A stretch of DNA of 64,000 bases from Saccharina japonica (Eukaryota; Sar; Phaeophyceae; Laminariales; Laminariaceae). A program made the translations under genes and the position numbers. Where the stretch lies: the NCBI GenBank assembly GCA_008828725.1, contig MEHQ01002224.1, forward strand, positions 1 to 64,000. The letters are read 5' to 3'. Each line of letters opens with the position of its first letter. Positions within the stretch are counted from its first letter, which is position 1. The notes beneath the pieces were generated by a model, which was not told where the DNA came from, made no database searches, and worked only from the letters and a program-made list of their open reading frames with translations. This document shows, piece by piece, positions 22,738-33,215 of the stretch.

Positions 22738-24755
22738 CAAGGTTCCCCTTCGGGATGTTGGTCACTTGAAATCCCGGGGGTGTCGCAAGGTGAAAAATAG
22801 ATCGCACATACTTCATACTTTAATTTTTGGAACAAATCTGTGGCATAGACTGTAAAAGTAGTAGCGACGGCCATTCCTAACGAAACAACTGTCACGAGGT
22901 AATATAGTACCTGAGGTACAGTGGGCTCCCGGTGTTAATAAACTTCAGGTTGGTGTCCAGGCTCAACGACTTGTTTTGTTTCTGAAGTCGATCTTATTTT
23001 TTGTTGGATTTAAAGTCGATCTCACGATGGTACTGCAGTTATCACGGCTGTTCTGCGCTGTACAGCTGAGTATACAGAAGATAGTTATGACAGAGCTGTT
23101 GCCCGACGAGTCCCGCCCCGGTCCTAGATACGAGTATTCACTCGTACGTAATACCTTTTGGGCGGGTACCCTGGTATGCGTTTAGCAGCCGAGTACTCGT
23201 CTAAGGGTGCCCGTCGAACAGCTGGATATCCGGGTGCCCTGGGCTCAAATTCTCGGCGAGTATGAAGTGTTATCCATACCCGTGACGGGTATTAGCGGTT
23301 TTGTTGTTTTTAATCGTTGCTGTAGAGCGCGGGTGATATTAAAATCAGAGGCAGAATATTCTCGGAAGAATGAGAGAATTTGAGTTTTGTACGTACGCAA
23401 GAATTTTGGCCAACCAGATGAATGCAGAAATACATGGTAGTATGAATCGTAGCCCGTGATATACATACACCTGGTCCAGTTCGTAGTTGTGACCTGCACG
23501 TGATAGCGCAGTGCAGCAGAGTCAGATCTACAGGTCCAAGATGTGATACAGACTAGTTTTGAGTTCCCAGTATGTCCGAGGAGAGCAAGTCGCCGGAGGC
23601 TGAGGTTATTCGGGTTGCTGCTGCGCACGACGTTCAGGCGGCTTTGGCTGCTGTGCAAACCCGGGCAGAAGAAAATGTGCATGCCGCTATAGCTGCAGTG
23701 CAAGCACAGGTGGACGCACGCCGTGCTGAGGATGCGAATGCTGTGCAATCCATAATCGCATACATCAAACACACACGCATACACAATGAAAGACAGAACA
23801 CAGCAAAGCAGTACTCGTTGTTCGAAGCTGTCACAACTAGATCTGCTGGATTCCTCCTGCTACTCGTAGCTGTTTACTACGGGCCCGGCGCACGCATACA
23901 GGACACAACAACAACAGCCGCCACAAACGCAACAATCTGAACAGCGGCTGGCTGCTGCGTGTTCTGCAGTTTCTTCTGCTGTACTGCTGTGCCGTTCGAC
24001 AAGGGGCGCCTTGGCTGCTTTGTAGTGTGTAGTCTAGACTAGACACCAGTTCCCGTAAAGAACAGCAGCAGGAGTACTCCTACTACTGTACCAAAGTACT
24101 TGTAATCGTAGGTATGTAAATCGGCCTATCGCTCGTAGATAAGAGAGAGCTAAATATGATATGCGTACTGCTGTAGATATATACGAACTCGTAGATCTGT
24201 GCATGTATGTGTACTCTACGTAGATTCCAAAACAATATTGGAACCAAATTACAAATTTACATAGGGTTAATAATGCGCGTGTAATTTTTGAAGCGTCTCG
24301 TACAACTGCTACTGCTGTACACAACCCACAGAGAGCAGACGCATACAACAATGTATTAACTACTACTGATGCATGGCGCTAGATGTGTGCCTCGTTCCAT
24401 GTGGGTGTGGTCCTTGTTGTCTCGTGCGTGGTGCGTGGTGTGTGCGTTCCGTTCATGCGGCGTGTCAAAAATGAACCAACCAAATTCACACGGATAAACA
24501 AAAGTCGTACGGCAGGTTGTTTATGTAGCTGCAAGGCGGTGTCAAGTCGGAACGTCTCCCCTGAGTCATTTGCCAGATCTCGCGACTCCGAAGGCCCAGA
24601 GCGCGCCCCATGGGCTTCGACCGGGACCCGCACTTGCGCCGTGGTGTACACGCGGGGCCCCTGCGCGCCCCGCAGCCGATAGAGGGAGAAAAGACCCGCG
24701 GCCGGAGGTGACAAGTGAAAGTATTCCGAGAAAATGTCCATTTGGTACCTAGACA
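22738..24755 (+). mobile_element. Family E element, copy 1 (2.0 kb), TA-flanked
   Basis: Inserted in family A between ...CTTTGTA and TATCAAAGAG (uninterrupted family A: CTTTGTATGAAAGAG). It begins CAAGGTTCCCCTTCGGGATG and ends TTTGGTACCTAGACA, with TA on both sides. It has no inverted ends; the left end has a small CCC-TTC-GGG hairpin, like the family A hairpin end. The second copy (41302-43890, opposite strand) shares most of its length. No transposase recognised; it contains the ORF at 23572. Confidence 0.75.
23572..23940 (+). CDS. Ala/Glu-rich coiled-coil ORF inside family E copy 1
   Basis: 122 codons from the ATG at 23572. Residues 1-62 are strongly protein-like: MSEESKSPEAEVIRVAAAHD followed by a repeated pattern VQAALAAVQTRAEE / VHAAIAAVQAQVDARR, a predicted amphipathic helix or coiled coil. 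From about residue 63 the frame enters ordinary family E DNA and the composition changes, so the real product may end or be spliced there. The first 60 codons lie in a segment (about 23340-23760) missing from the second family E copy, so this could be captured cargo or the remnant of a Gag N-terminus. Function unknown. Confidence 0.4.
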   Translation: MSEESKSPEAEVIRVAAAHDVQAALAAVQTRAEENVHAAIAAVQAQVDARRAEDANAVQSIIAYIKHTRIHNERQNTAKQYSLFEAVTTRSAGFLLLLVAVYYGPGARIQDTTTTAATNATI

Positions 24756-26763
24756 TATCAAAGAGAAAGCACAGCACGCGGTCGTCAAGTTGTGATTTGC
24801 GAAGAACAAAACCCACAAAACTGAGAAAGACGTATGATACATATTCACTCGTACTCGAACAAAACGACAGGAGAATAAGCGAGAAACAAAAACGAAAAAA
24901 AACGGTCGGAACAAATTGGAAATCAAGTATGAAAACACGAAAGTTTGATTTTAAAAAAAATGCCGCCGTGCCGTCGGGCCTCTGTCATGATTGCGCCTCT
25001 CGTTTTTTTTTTTAACCTGTCATTCCTGTCAGCCTCGACGCTCTCCACCCACCCGCGATCACCTCACCATCGATTCCGTCCAGGTCGAGCTCTACTGCCT
25101 CTCTGCCTTAGTGAGCCCCGTGGCCCGCCTCGCGTGAAGCCCGGTGCTCACCATGGCCCTCGTTCGCGCGCTCGGCCATGTTGGTGTTCAAACTTGTTCT
25201 CTGTACATAGTATTTGTTCGAGAAATAGGCACCGCTTGAATTTTGTTTTACAGTCAGAACCGGCCCTTATAAATTTGGGCAGGCTGGATTGTTGGCAGGG
25301 GCAGCAACGAATTCAAAGCCGCTTCATGCTTGCCTCGTGTCTCGATGGACATACCACGCCTAGCCACGAAAAAGGCAAACGCGTTCCTTCCGTCCCCCCC
25401 TCTACTGGCCAGCGCCCTCCCATACCCGCGTTTGCTCCGGGCTCGCCCACGCGGCCGTGCTCTGGGTACACGTACGAACACAACACCGAAAAGGCTCTCG
25501 CGAAAAAACATGTAGGGAACAAAGAAAGGCTAGAAAGTAGAGAGAGGTCCGGCAAGCAATCGAAGAAAGCGACAGCAACAACAGAAGCAGTCCAGAAAGT
25601 AGCAGCACGTACTCGTACGTACGTAGAGCGGACACAAACAAAACGCCGGCATGGATGCGCAGCCCTTGTACGTACAGGAGTGGCTTTTTTTTTATCGGTC
25701 GGTTTTACGTCCGAATTTTTTGTATTGAAATTTGTGCAAAAATCGCTAACTCGCGAAGTTGTGGGCCGATTTCGATTATGTCCTAAGTCATGAAGATCCA
25801 TTTTTTTCACATTTTGGGGACTCTTTAAAAACAAATTAATTGATTTTAGTATTTAAAAAAATATACTTGATTTTAGTATAGAGATGTTTTATCTTGAAGT
25901 TAGTGTGTATATTTGACTTGATTTTAGTGTAGGGGTTAGACCCCGGGCGGGAAAGCCCTCCGAATACGCTGGGAACCCCTCCCGTCCCGCGGAAAGCTCG
26001 GAAAGTAGAGAAAGGTCCGGCAAGTAATCGAAGGAGGCGGTGTCGAAGTGGGAGGCCTGAGAGGCCAGGGATGGGTCAACCCGGCGATTTGGGAAGAAAG
26101 ACAAAAGTAAGTATGTCTATACAAGGGCTCCGCTACGCGTGCGGCTGACGCCGCCCGGTACGCTCGCGCAAGGAAAGGGGCAGAAGAGGCCTATGATGAA
26201 GTGCAAGCAAGGACCGACTTGTAAATGCCAAGGCTCATGGTGTACAGCGAAGAAATGGCGGACTTGACATGCATGAATGCAAAACATTCTCGGGATGCAC
26301 ATTAGTTCCATGCTTCAGGACAACAAAGCTGTATGTTCAAAAGAGAGAGAACAGCAACACAGCTCACAGCACGGCGCTGCACTGCCTGCTGTGTTGTGTG
26401 TGATTTGTGCCTTTTTCGTGAGTATGTGTGGCAGGACAACAACAACGGTGGTGGTACTCGCAGTACTTCCTACTTTGAATGTATGCAAGAGAAAGCACAG
26501 CACAGCACGGTCGTCGAGTTGTGAAGTACGAAAAACAGAAAATCAACAAAACTGAGAAAGACGTAAACATATTTACGTACGTACGTACGTACATATGAGT
26601 ACTCCTACTGGTACTCGTACCTCGTACTACTTAAACCTCGTACTCGTACTCGAACAAAACGGCAGGAGCGAAAACAAAAAACGGTCGAAAAAAATGAAAA
26701 TCAATTGGTCGTACTTAGAGCTGAGGGATTTTTTTTTTTTTTAAAGAATCAAACAAAATTATA

Positions 26764-27512
26764 ACAAAGATGTGGGTTCAGCGTGTGTACCAGCTCGTAG
26801 CTGGTGTGTACGCTGTACGCTCGCTTGCTGATTTCCAGTCAAGACACAACCTACATTTGAGGGTGAACGCTTAAGTCGCTGTTAGGCAAACTTGTATGAA
26901 CGCTTCAATAGAAGAGAAGACTCCAGGCCAACCATGTTGATTAATGTATGTGCTCAAAAGCGAGGCTGATGATGAGCAAAAGAAGAGTGAGAGGGTGGGC
27001 GTGCAGACGCTCCTGCTCCCTTGATGATCTTGACGATCGCAAACATCAACATGCCCTTGCTACGATAGTTTCCATCTCACAAGAGCAACATGCACTTCGT
27101 ACGACACCCATTCGTAAAACAACGCAACAACAATCGTGACCGATTTTGTACGCAGTACGCAGTCTATATACGGTAATACATAATGTACTTCACACAATGT
27201 ACCACGACAGCTTATCAATAATTCCGCTTCGTGTTTACTTGGAGGAATGTTGTTCCACACGTGGATACTGAGAAACTAAGCCACTTACGATAAGTCTGAC
27301 GATATAGTACGGTAGACACCAGGTACGATAATGGATAACTTGTCCTGCATACCTTCACTGGCTTGATTGATAATTAACTATGATTGGCCACTACTCGATA
27401 TTCCGAGGATCCAACTCTTGAGCATAATAAACTATGCATACTACTGATTATTACTCCGTGTTATCGAGTGACGACAAAAGATGACTTGCCAACAAGGATA
27501 AGATCCAATACA
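26764..27512 (-). repeat. 3' LTR of the copia-like element
   Basis: 749 bp, colinear with 29976-30705. On the minus strand it begins TGTATTGGATCTTATCC and ends CATCTTTGT; the 3' terminal dinucleotide is not the usual CA. Confidence 0.9.
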
Positions 27513-28574
27513 ACCCCTCGCCACGAAAACCCGTAACATGTTACATGCGGGCAAACACAGGCAAACACAGCAAATAAGACGACGTCTCGCTGGCATCCCG
27601 CTTTTCTACGCCTGCGTTACATACCCAAGACAATAACAAAATACTCCAACTCGTTTTCAACTATGTGCCCATGCAAAGGCCATTAATTCAAACAACGAGG
27701 ATCCAATTACTTGGTTCAAATGTACTTGTCTAAACTACTTGTCTGCATACATCTCACGAAATAGAATCCATTGCCACGTCGCAACAAAGTTTCATTACTC
27801 CTTTGCAACGTCGAAACAAAATCCTCCGTTCCTGCTTTGCTTTTGACGGGTGACCAATCCTTCTACAGCTAACGAAAAAAACTACCACGCGAAACCTGCC
27901 AACGTATAGGCCTACCACTGATGTGACAGGTTTGACGCATGGAATGGCATGCAAACCGATAAAACGTCACACATAAAAAAACGTGGAAATCGTGTGGTTC
28001 TCCCTTTACATTTACCAGACAGACATATATGGTACTAATGTTGCACAAATAGCCTAACAGCTTACCACGCTTCTGCCGCCCCCCCGTACAAAGAAGGCGT
28101 GTGGTGCTACGTACTACGAAACAAAAAACAATCTTGCCGATATGTCGGTACGACCAGGGCGATGCAGATGCCCCTCCTGGTGATCCAGATGATGATGGTC
28201 CGGCAATCCCAAAGGCGAAAATGTCCGTCCAGCTCCAAACGGCGATGACGTCCAGCGATGATGATGTGGTGATTGCAGCAGACGTTCCCCGCCGGCAATC
28301 CCAATATATAGTAGATTATGCGGTGGCCCGGTCCTGAAAGATACCTCTCCAGTGACTCCACTTTTCTGTTGTTGGCGACCCAGTAGTCCTGACAGTCCCA
28401 GCGAACAGTGCTGTGACAATTTCGGAAGGTATTTTCTGACAACCTCAAGCGCTTCTTTACAGGATCTCGTCAACCGTCATTTCGGACGAGCCCGTGTTTA
28501 CATGATACTCCAGCGGTCGATGACAATCTTGCTCATAGACCCCGGGTGATGATCCGGTGGCTAAGTTGCAAGAG
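27513..28574 (-). other. Internal remnant between gag and 3' LTR; no intact pol
   Basis: The purine-rich GGCGAGGGGT adjoining the 3' LTR (27513-27522 on the minus strand) is a candidate polypurine tract. Just downstream of gag, at about 28465-28530, the minus strand reads VNTGSSEMTVDEIL, vaguely like a retropepsin D-T-G-S/A active site with Asp changed to Asn. The rest has frameshifts or stops, and no integrase or reverse transcriptase motif is visible. Confidence 0.4.
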
Positions 28575-29669
28575 CTAAAATTGAAAGCCCTTGTCAAAAT
28601 CGTCGTCGAATTTTACCGTAGGCCACTCGTCAGTGTCGACGCGCACCACAGCCGCCGTGTGCGTGCTGCTCGTCGTTTGTGGGCGTGCAGCCCCTTGCGC
28701 ATAGCATTCCGTGTCAAAGTGTTTCGTTGTCTTGTGTACCGAGCACCACTTTTGCCCAGCTCCACCTCCAGCCTTCCTGTTGTTGGGTCCTGCAGCAGAC
28801 TTCTTGCCCTTTCCGTACAGCTTTCCCGGCACTACTCAACCGCTCTTGTAGTGTCCATCCTTTCCACAGTTGTGGCAGATTACACCGGAGCTAGAGTCCG
28901 ATGATGATGCTGTTACTGCTGTCATGATGGTTCCACGCCCAGCGATTGTCCCTGTCATTTTACTCGATAGCCCGTCCAGGTACAAATTCCTCATCGTAGT
29001 CTGGATCTTTGACAGATCGAAATCCGGGTGCTTGTAGGTGGTCAGTTTGATGTCGCGGTAGCTCTCCGGCAGCCCTTGGACTATGATGTCGGTGAAGTGA
29101 CGATCGTTGACAGGTTCCTTGACCGCGGCCAGTCGGCTGCGGAGGCGTGTAGCCTGCATAATGTAGTGATCAGGATCTTGGTCCGGCTCCATGGTCGTAG
29201 CTGCAAGTGCTGCCTGCAAGGCGCGGATTGTCTCGTTCGTAACCCGGAGGTACTTTGCTTCCAGCTCCTTCATCGCCTTCTGCCCGTCGCCGCGGGTCCC
29301 ACGCTCGTCGTATGCATATATAGCCACGAGGAGAGCCGCTGCCTTGTCGGTGACCAAGTACAGGATTGCATATAGGTCTTGGTTGGCGCGGTCGAACCCA
29401 GCTTGGCGTTGCAGTAGGGTCCCTCCAGCAGTGTAAAGCAGACCCGAAGTCAGCAGCGGTGCAGTGTCTTCGGCTTGGTCCGTTTCTTCCGTGGGCCTAG
29501 CTTGACCTTCCATGACCGCAAAGATGTCAGGGCGCTGCATACTGATGATGAAGCCAGCCTTCCTGTGCCATTCGGCGAAGTCTTCTGGCTTCTCTCCAGC
29601 GTAGGGCTTGATCCCTCGTACCGCGTGCATCAGATTGCTGTTGGTGTTGTTGCTCGTCATGTTGTCCAT
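28575..29669 (-). pseudogene. gag: Gag polyprotein of copia-like element, in-frame TGA at a zinc ligand
   Basis: Retrotransposon nucleocapsid/capsid protein that would package element RNA in cytoplasmic particles. From the ATG at 29669 the frame runs 277 codons, meets TGA at 28838-28836, then stays open in the same frame for 86 more codons. Residues about 20-230 have the layout of the UBN2/copia Gag family (YAGEKPEDFAEWHRKAGF near the start, then a helix-rich stretch with LQAALAATTMEPDQDPDHYI). Residues 265-273 are the zinc knuckle CHNCGKDGH; the consensus CX2CX4HX4C demands Cys at residue 278, exactly where TGA stands. After the stop comes a second zinc-binding motif, WCSVHKTTKHFDTECY (C-X2-H-X4-H-X4-C), often found in copia Gag. 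One base change from TGC or TGT would explain the stop. An alternative start is Met4. Confidence 0.88.
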
Positions 29670-29958
29670 TTTCGCAGCTGCTGCAAAAATGGACAGTCTA
29701 CCGACGGTGTACTCGTACGATGTTGTAGTCGCTCGCCGATCACAGCAGCTTGACGACGAAGCAGCGCTCTCGTGAAGCTCGTAGCGGAAGCAGCAGCTCG
29801 GGGTCCCCTGGCGTAGTCTTGTACTAGACGCAGCTCTGCTGTCGTCGTGCTTGAACGTCGAGGGTCAAATCTTCATAAATGAAGCCAGTCGTTGTAGCCG
29901 GGGTGGTGAGATCTTGACCTCCGATGTGTCCCCGTCGCTACCACGTTCACGCGTTTAT

Positions 29959-29972
29959 GCGAAGCTCATAAC
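29959..29972 (-). other. Probable primer-binding site (initiator-Met half-tRNA)
   Basis: Three bases inside the 5' LTR the minus strand reads GTTATGAGCTTCGC. GTTATGAGC is complementary to the anticodon-loop region of eukaryotic initiator tRNA-Met (GCTCATAAC). Several copia-type elements prime from an internally cleaved initiator tRNA. This fits the Gag assignment, though only nine bases match with certainty. Confidence 0.6.
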
Positions 29973-29975
29973 ATA

Positions 29976-30705
29976 ACAAAGATGTGGGTTCAGCGTGTGT
30001 ACCAGCTCGTAGCTGGTGTGTACGCTGTAGGCTCGCTTGCTGAAGACCAGTCAAGACACAACCTACATTTGGGAGTGAACGCTTAAGTCGCTGTTAGGCA
30101 AACTTGTATCAACGCTTCAATAGAAGAGAAGACTCCAGGCCAACAATGTTGATTAATGTATGTGCTCAAATCGAGGCTGATGATGAGCAAAAGAAGAGTG
30201 AGAGGGTGTGGGCGTGCAAACGCTCCTGCTCCCTTGATGAACTTGACGATCGCGAACAGCAACATGCACAACGATCTTGAATCGTAAACATCAACATGCC
30301 CTTGCTACGATAACTTGCGTCGGATGACGCAGCAACAATCGTGACTGAGTTTCTACGCAGTCTCTATACGTACGTTAATACCTACTGTTCCACACAGAAC
30401 AACCAAATAACATGCGACAGCCTATCAATCTTTCCGCATCGTGTTTACTTGGAGGAATGTTGTTCCACACGTGGTTACCGAGCAACTAAACCACTTACGA
30501 TATAGTAGACACCAGGTACGACAATGTATTAATTGTCCTGCATACCTTTACTGGCTTGATTGATAATGAACTCTGATTGGCCACTACTCGGTATCTCGAG
30601 GATCCAACTCTTGAGCATAATAAACTATGCATACTACTGATTATTACTCCGTGTTATCGAGTGACGACAAAAGATGACTTGCCAACAAGGATAAGATCCA
30701 ATACA
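29976..30705 (-). repeat. 5' LTR of the copia-like element
   Basis: 730 bp, aligned along its whole length with 26764-27512, with indels and substitutions clustered in the middle (around 30260-30410). Confidence 0.9.
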
Positions 30706-30721
30706 TTATACGAAGGTAATA

Positions 30722-30785
30722 TATACGCCAGCTGTGAGTTCAACCGATTGAATAATAGATACTCAACTTTGAATTATGAAACATT
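30722..30785 (+). repeat. Family D short repeat
   Basis: ACGCCAGCTGTGAGTTCAAC to ACTCAACTTTG, just right of the retrotransposon target duplication and inside family A copy A-4. Nearly identical to 16000-16068. Confidence 0.7.
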
Positions 30786-31479
30786 AATTTTTGAAAAGAG
30801 CATCAGGCCGATTGCGCGGCATAAAAAAAAAAAACGTTGAGACATCGTTGGCGTGTTGTCAGCCTTGACCCTCCCCGCCCCTCCGCGACCACCTCGCCAT
30901 CGGGTCGGTCCGGGTCGAACTCTACTACCTATCTGCCCCAGTGAGCCCCGTGGCCCGCCTCGCGTGAAGCCCGGTGCCCACCGTGAATGTCGTTCGCCCG
31001 CTCCGTCATGAGGGTGTTCAAACGCCGGGCTTTCTTTTTAAATCATATTTGTTCCGATAAATAAGAACAGCTTCAATGTTATTTTACATAAATAAACGAC
31101 CCTTATATTTTCGTACATGCTGCAGCAGCAACGCAGACAAAGCATCTTCATGCTTCCCTCGTGTCTCGATGGACACGCCACGCCTAGCCACGAAAAAGGC
31201 GACCGTGCTCCTTCCGTCCCCCCCTCTACTGGCCAGCGCGCTCCCATACCCGCGATGGCGCCGGGCTCGCCCGCGCTGCCGTGCTCTCTGGGCACACGCC
31301 CGAACCCAAACCTGAAAGAGGAAGACGCCTCTCGCCAACTAAAGTATTTAGGGAACAAAGAGAGAAAGCAACGCTGAGCAAGCAATGACAGGAGGCGGTG
31401 TCGAAGTGGGAGCTCTGAGAGGCCAGGGATGGGCAATCCCTGAACGAGATATTAGTAAGTAAGTCTATCTATACGACGT

Positions 31480-31745
31480 ACTGAGATCCTTTGGTCTCCG
31501 AAAGCTTTCCTCGGCATATCTTCGTACCTGACAGCCACTTTTTTGTTTCCTTTTTTTTTTCCTATCCCATCCATTATCTTCGCCCTTTCTTTCTCTCTCC
31601 TTCCTCGTCGTAACTCCGATCTAGGGTCACAACGTAGGCCCCTCTCCCTCCTCCCCCACTGCGGTCCAGCCCTTGCATTTTTACCGCGAGATGACTTCAG
31701 CTCTTTCTTCCCTCGTCGACTCTCATCGAATTGTGCCTACCCAAG
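31480..31745 (+). repeat. Family K repeat, uninterrupted copy (empty site)
   Basis: Pyrimidine-rich segment ending CTCGTCGACTCTCATCGA. The same sequence at 48290-49700 is broken by a 1.1-kb transposon and a small hairpin MITE. Here GCATTTTTACCGCGAGA is continuous, giving the pre-insertion sequence. Confidence 0.75.
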
Positions 31746-31781
31746 CTACCATTAATATTAATAGGCGCTCTCAGCTAACAA

Positions 31782-31861
31782 ATCCGACCCACGTGAGGTT
31801 TGAACTCCGTAAACCAACTGTTAGAAGCGTTCGAGGGTACCACTAGACCATCGGGGCGACC
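31782..31861 (-). tRNA. tRNA-like sequence, probable pseudogene
   Basis: On the minus strand, TGGTCTAGTGG matches the pol III A box and D-arm, with a GGT/ACC stem. CTTCTAA sits where the anticodon loop belongs and would read UCU (Arg). GAGTTCAAACCTC matches the T-arm and B box. Spacing totals about 80 nt. The anticodon stem pairs poorly, the T-stem needs a bulge and only four acceptor pairs form next to the D-arm, so a functional tRNA is doubtful. An intron or a tRNA-derived repeat are alternatives. Confidence 0.4.
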
Positions 31862-32071
31862 GACAACCTCAGCTTTTACTTGCTGAAGGAGAAGTTATTT
31901 GCTTTCCCGGAGTTCTTGGCTTTCTTTGCTTTCTTTGCTTTCTTCCTTCTTTGCGATTACTTGCTACGAGCTGGGCTGGCCAAGATAAGCTTTTTTGTTG
32001 GCCAGCCACTTTCTCAGTTGTTTTTTTCGAATTTTGATCTGAAGTTTTGACACGTGCTTCTTGATAGTCTT

Positions 32072-32215
32072 CCAAAGGGATTCATTACTGCACCATTGTT
32101 TTTTTTGTTTTTTCGTGAACTAGGCACATTTCGGGAAAAATACGGAAATTGGTTTCGGGCACAACTACCACAAAAAAAATCAAAAATCAAAAGGTGCAGT
32201 AATGAATGCCTTTGG
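32072..32215. mobile_element. 144-bp hairpin MITE
   Basis: Ends CCAAAGGGATTCATTACTGC and, inverted, CCAAAGGCATTCATTACTGC, continuing ACC; inverted repeats of about 23 bp with one mismatch, followed by T/A tracts. No coding potential and no clear target duplication. Confidence 0.75.
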
Positions 32216-32725
32216 CTTGCTGTTACGTGTAACGTGTAAAACATTCAAGCCAAAAAAACAAAAATTGGAGCGAGAATCCCACATTTTGTGTTTCTCCCCG
32301 TAGTATCTTGACTTTGTATAGGGAATCTTACGCACGCCATATCTTTTGATGATCGGCGAATTAGGCGATGGTGAGGATACCAGTCGATTCGTCATGCCTC
32401 AAAGAAGATACACACCGAGTTTGAGGGAAATCCGCAAGACAAGGGTGGTATACCTGATAGACTCTTTAATCGACATATATATCTCTCGTTTAACTTAAGG
32501 CATGGTCTTTCTATTTTTTTACTTTTGTTTTTGACGAACTAACTTCGATTTCGAAAATTCCAACGTGGGCAAATGCGCTGTAAACTCAAGAACATGCAGC
32601 TACCATCGTTGCGTCGTAATATTTTGAAATCGTTGAGAAACCGCCGGACGAGTAAATAGGCCATTCTTGGCCAGCCCAGCTCGTACTTGCGAGGCGTGCC
32701 GTCCTCTATTCGTGAGCTGGGTACT
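32216..32725. other. No gene recognised
   Basis: Short unconvincing frames only. A 40-bp block at 32726-32765 is an inverted fragment of the 3' end of family H. Confidence 0.5.
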
Positions 32726-32790
32726 CCACATCGTAGATATATAAATTACTGGGAATATTCCTTGACTCTATATATACACGTACTGCGACT

Positions 32791-32791
<1 letters not shown>

Positions 32792-32870
<79 letters not shown>
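32792..32870. repeat. (TTG)26 microsatellite
   Basis: An uninterrupted 79-bp TTG tract followed by TCTTCACATTAAA, the same flank as the shorter (TTG)8 at 34012-34034. Likely grew from the 3' tail of a SINE-like element. Confidence 0.95.
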
Positions 32871-33215
32871 CTTCACATTAAAAACCATGCCGGTCTGTCT
32901 ATCCAGTACCTCCATCTGTCCGTACTAATCCAACACTTGACACGGTCGATTCCCGTGGTCACAGGCTAACTTACCCAAAAAAAAGTACACTGAAATAAAA
33001 GTGGAACCCGAAGGGTCCGCAAAGCGATCAAAGCCAGTAAAAAAAACAGATAGTCTGGAGCACTCAGCTCCCCTCTACACGATATGTGAAGGTAAAAATA
33101 AAAATGGAAAAGTCAACATCAATTACCAATCGGGGGTACACGCCCCCTGATTCTATCTTGGTGCCCCTATAATGACTGTAAATAGCCAAAACAATCGGTG
33201 GCGGAGGTAGGTGGA

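Larger units (their letters stand above)
22209..26121 (+). mobile_element. Family A element (A-3), interrupted by family E
   Basis: Starts CAAGGCGCTTCG directly after A-2. It has an internal duplication (about 22392-22540 repeated at 22620-22735), is split at 22738-24755 by a family E element, then resumes with AAAGAGAAAGCACAGCACG. Near the end, a segment of about 35 bp around AGGTCCGGCAAG occurs twice (25536 and 25998), bracketing about 430 bp of unrelated DNA with a CAAGG-type terminus at 25640-25674. This points to either a further insertion or a join of two truncated copies. Confidence 0.75.
26764..30705 (-). mobile_element. Ty1/copia-like LTR retrotransposon, defective (gag only)
   Basis: A 3.94-kb element on the minus strand with direct LTRs at both ends and a perfect 5-bp target duplication TTATA (26759-26763 and 30706-30710). 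Order on the minus strand: 5' LTR (30705-29976), primer site (29972-29959), gag (29669-28575), about 1 kb with no intact pol domain, purine-rich tract (27524-27513), 3' LTR (27512-26764). Integrase, reverse transcriptase and RNase H are not detectable, so it is non-autonomous. The LTRs have diverged visibly with several indels, so the insertion is old. It lies inside family A copy A-4. Confidence 0.92.
26122..31467 (+). mobile_element. Family A element (A-4), split by a copia-like retrotransposon
   Basis: The left part, 26122-26758, begins CAAGGGCTCCGC directly after A-3. The right part, 30711-31467, ends AGTAAGTAAGTCTA. Between them is the LTR retrotransposon. The right part also has a family D repeat at 30722-30785 and the 87-residue frame MLPSCLDGHATPSHEK... 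at 31117-31377. Confidence 0.8.

Noticed and set aside
24945..25793. 282-codon plus-strand open frame
   Set aside because: It spans family A repeat DNA and adjoining insert; other family A copies do not preserve this frame, and its Arg/Pro-rich composition follows the GC-rich repeat.
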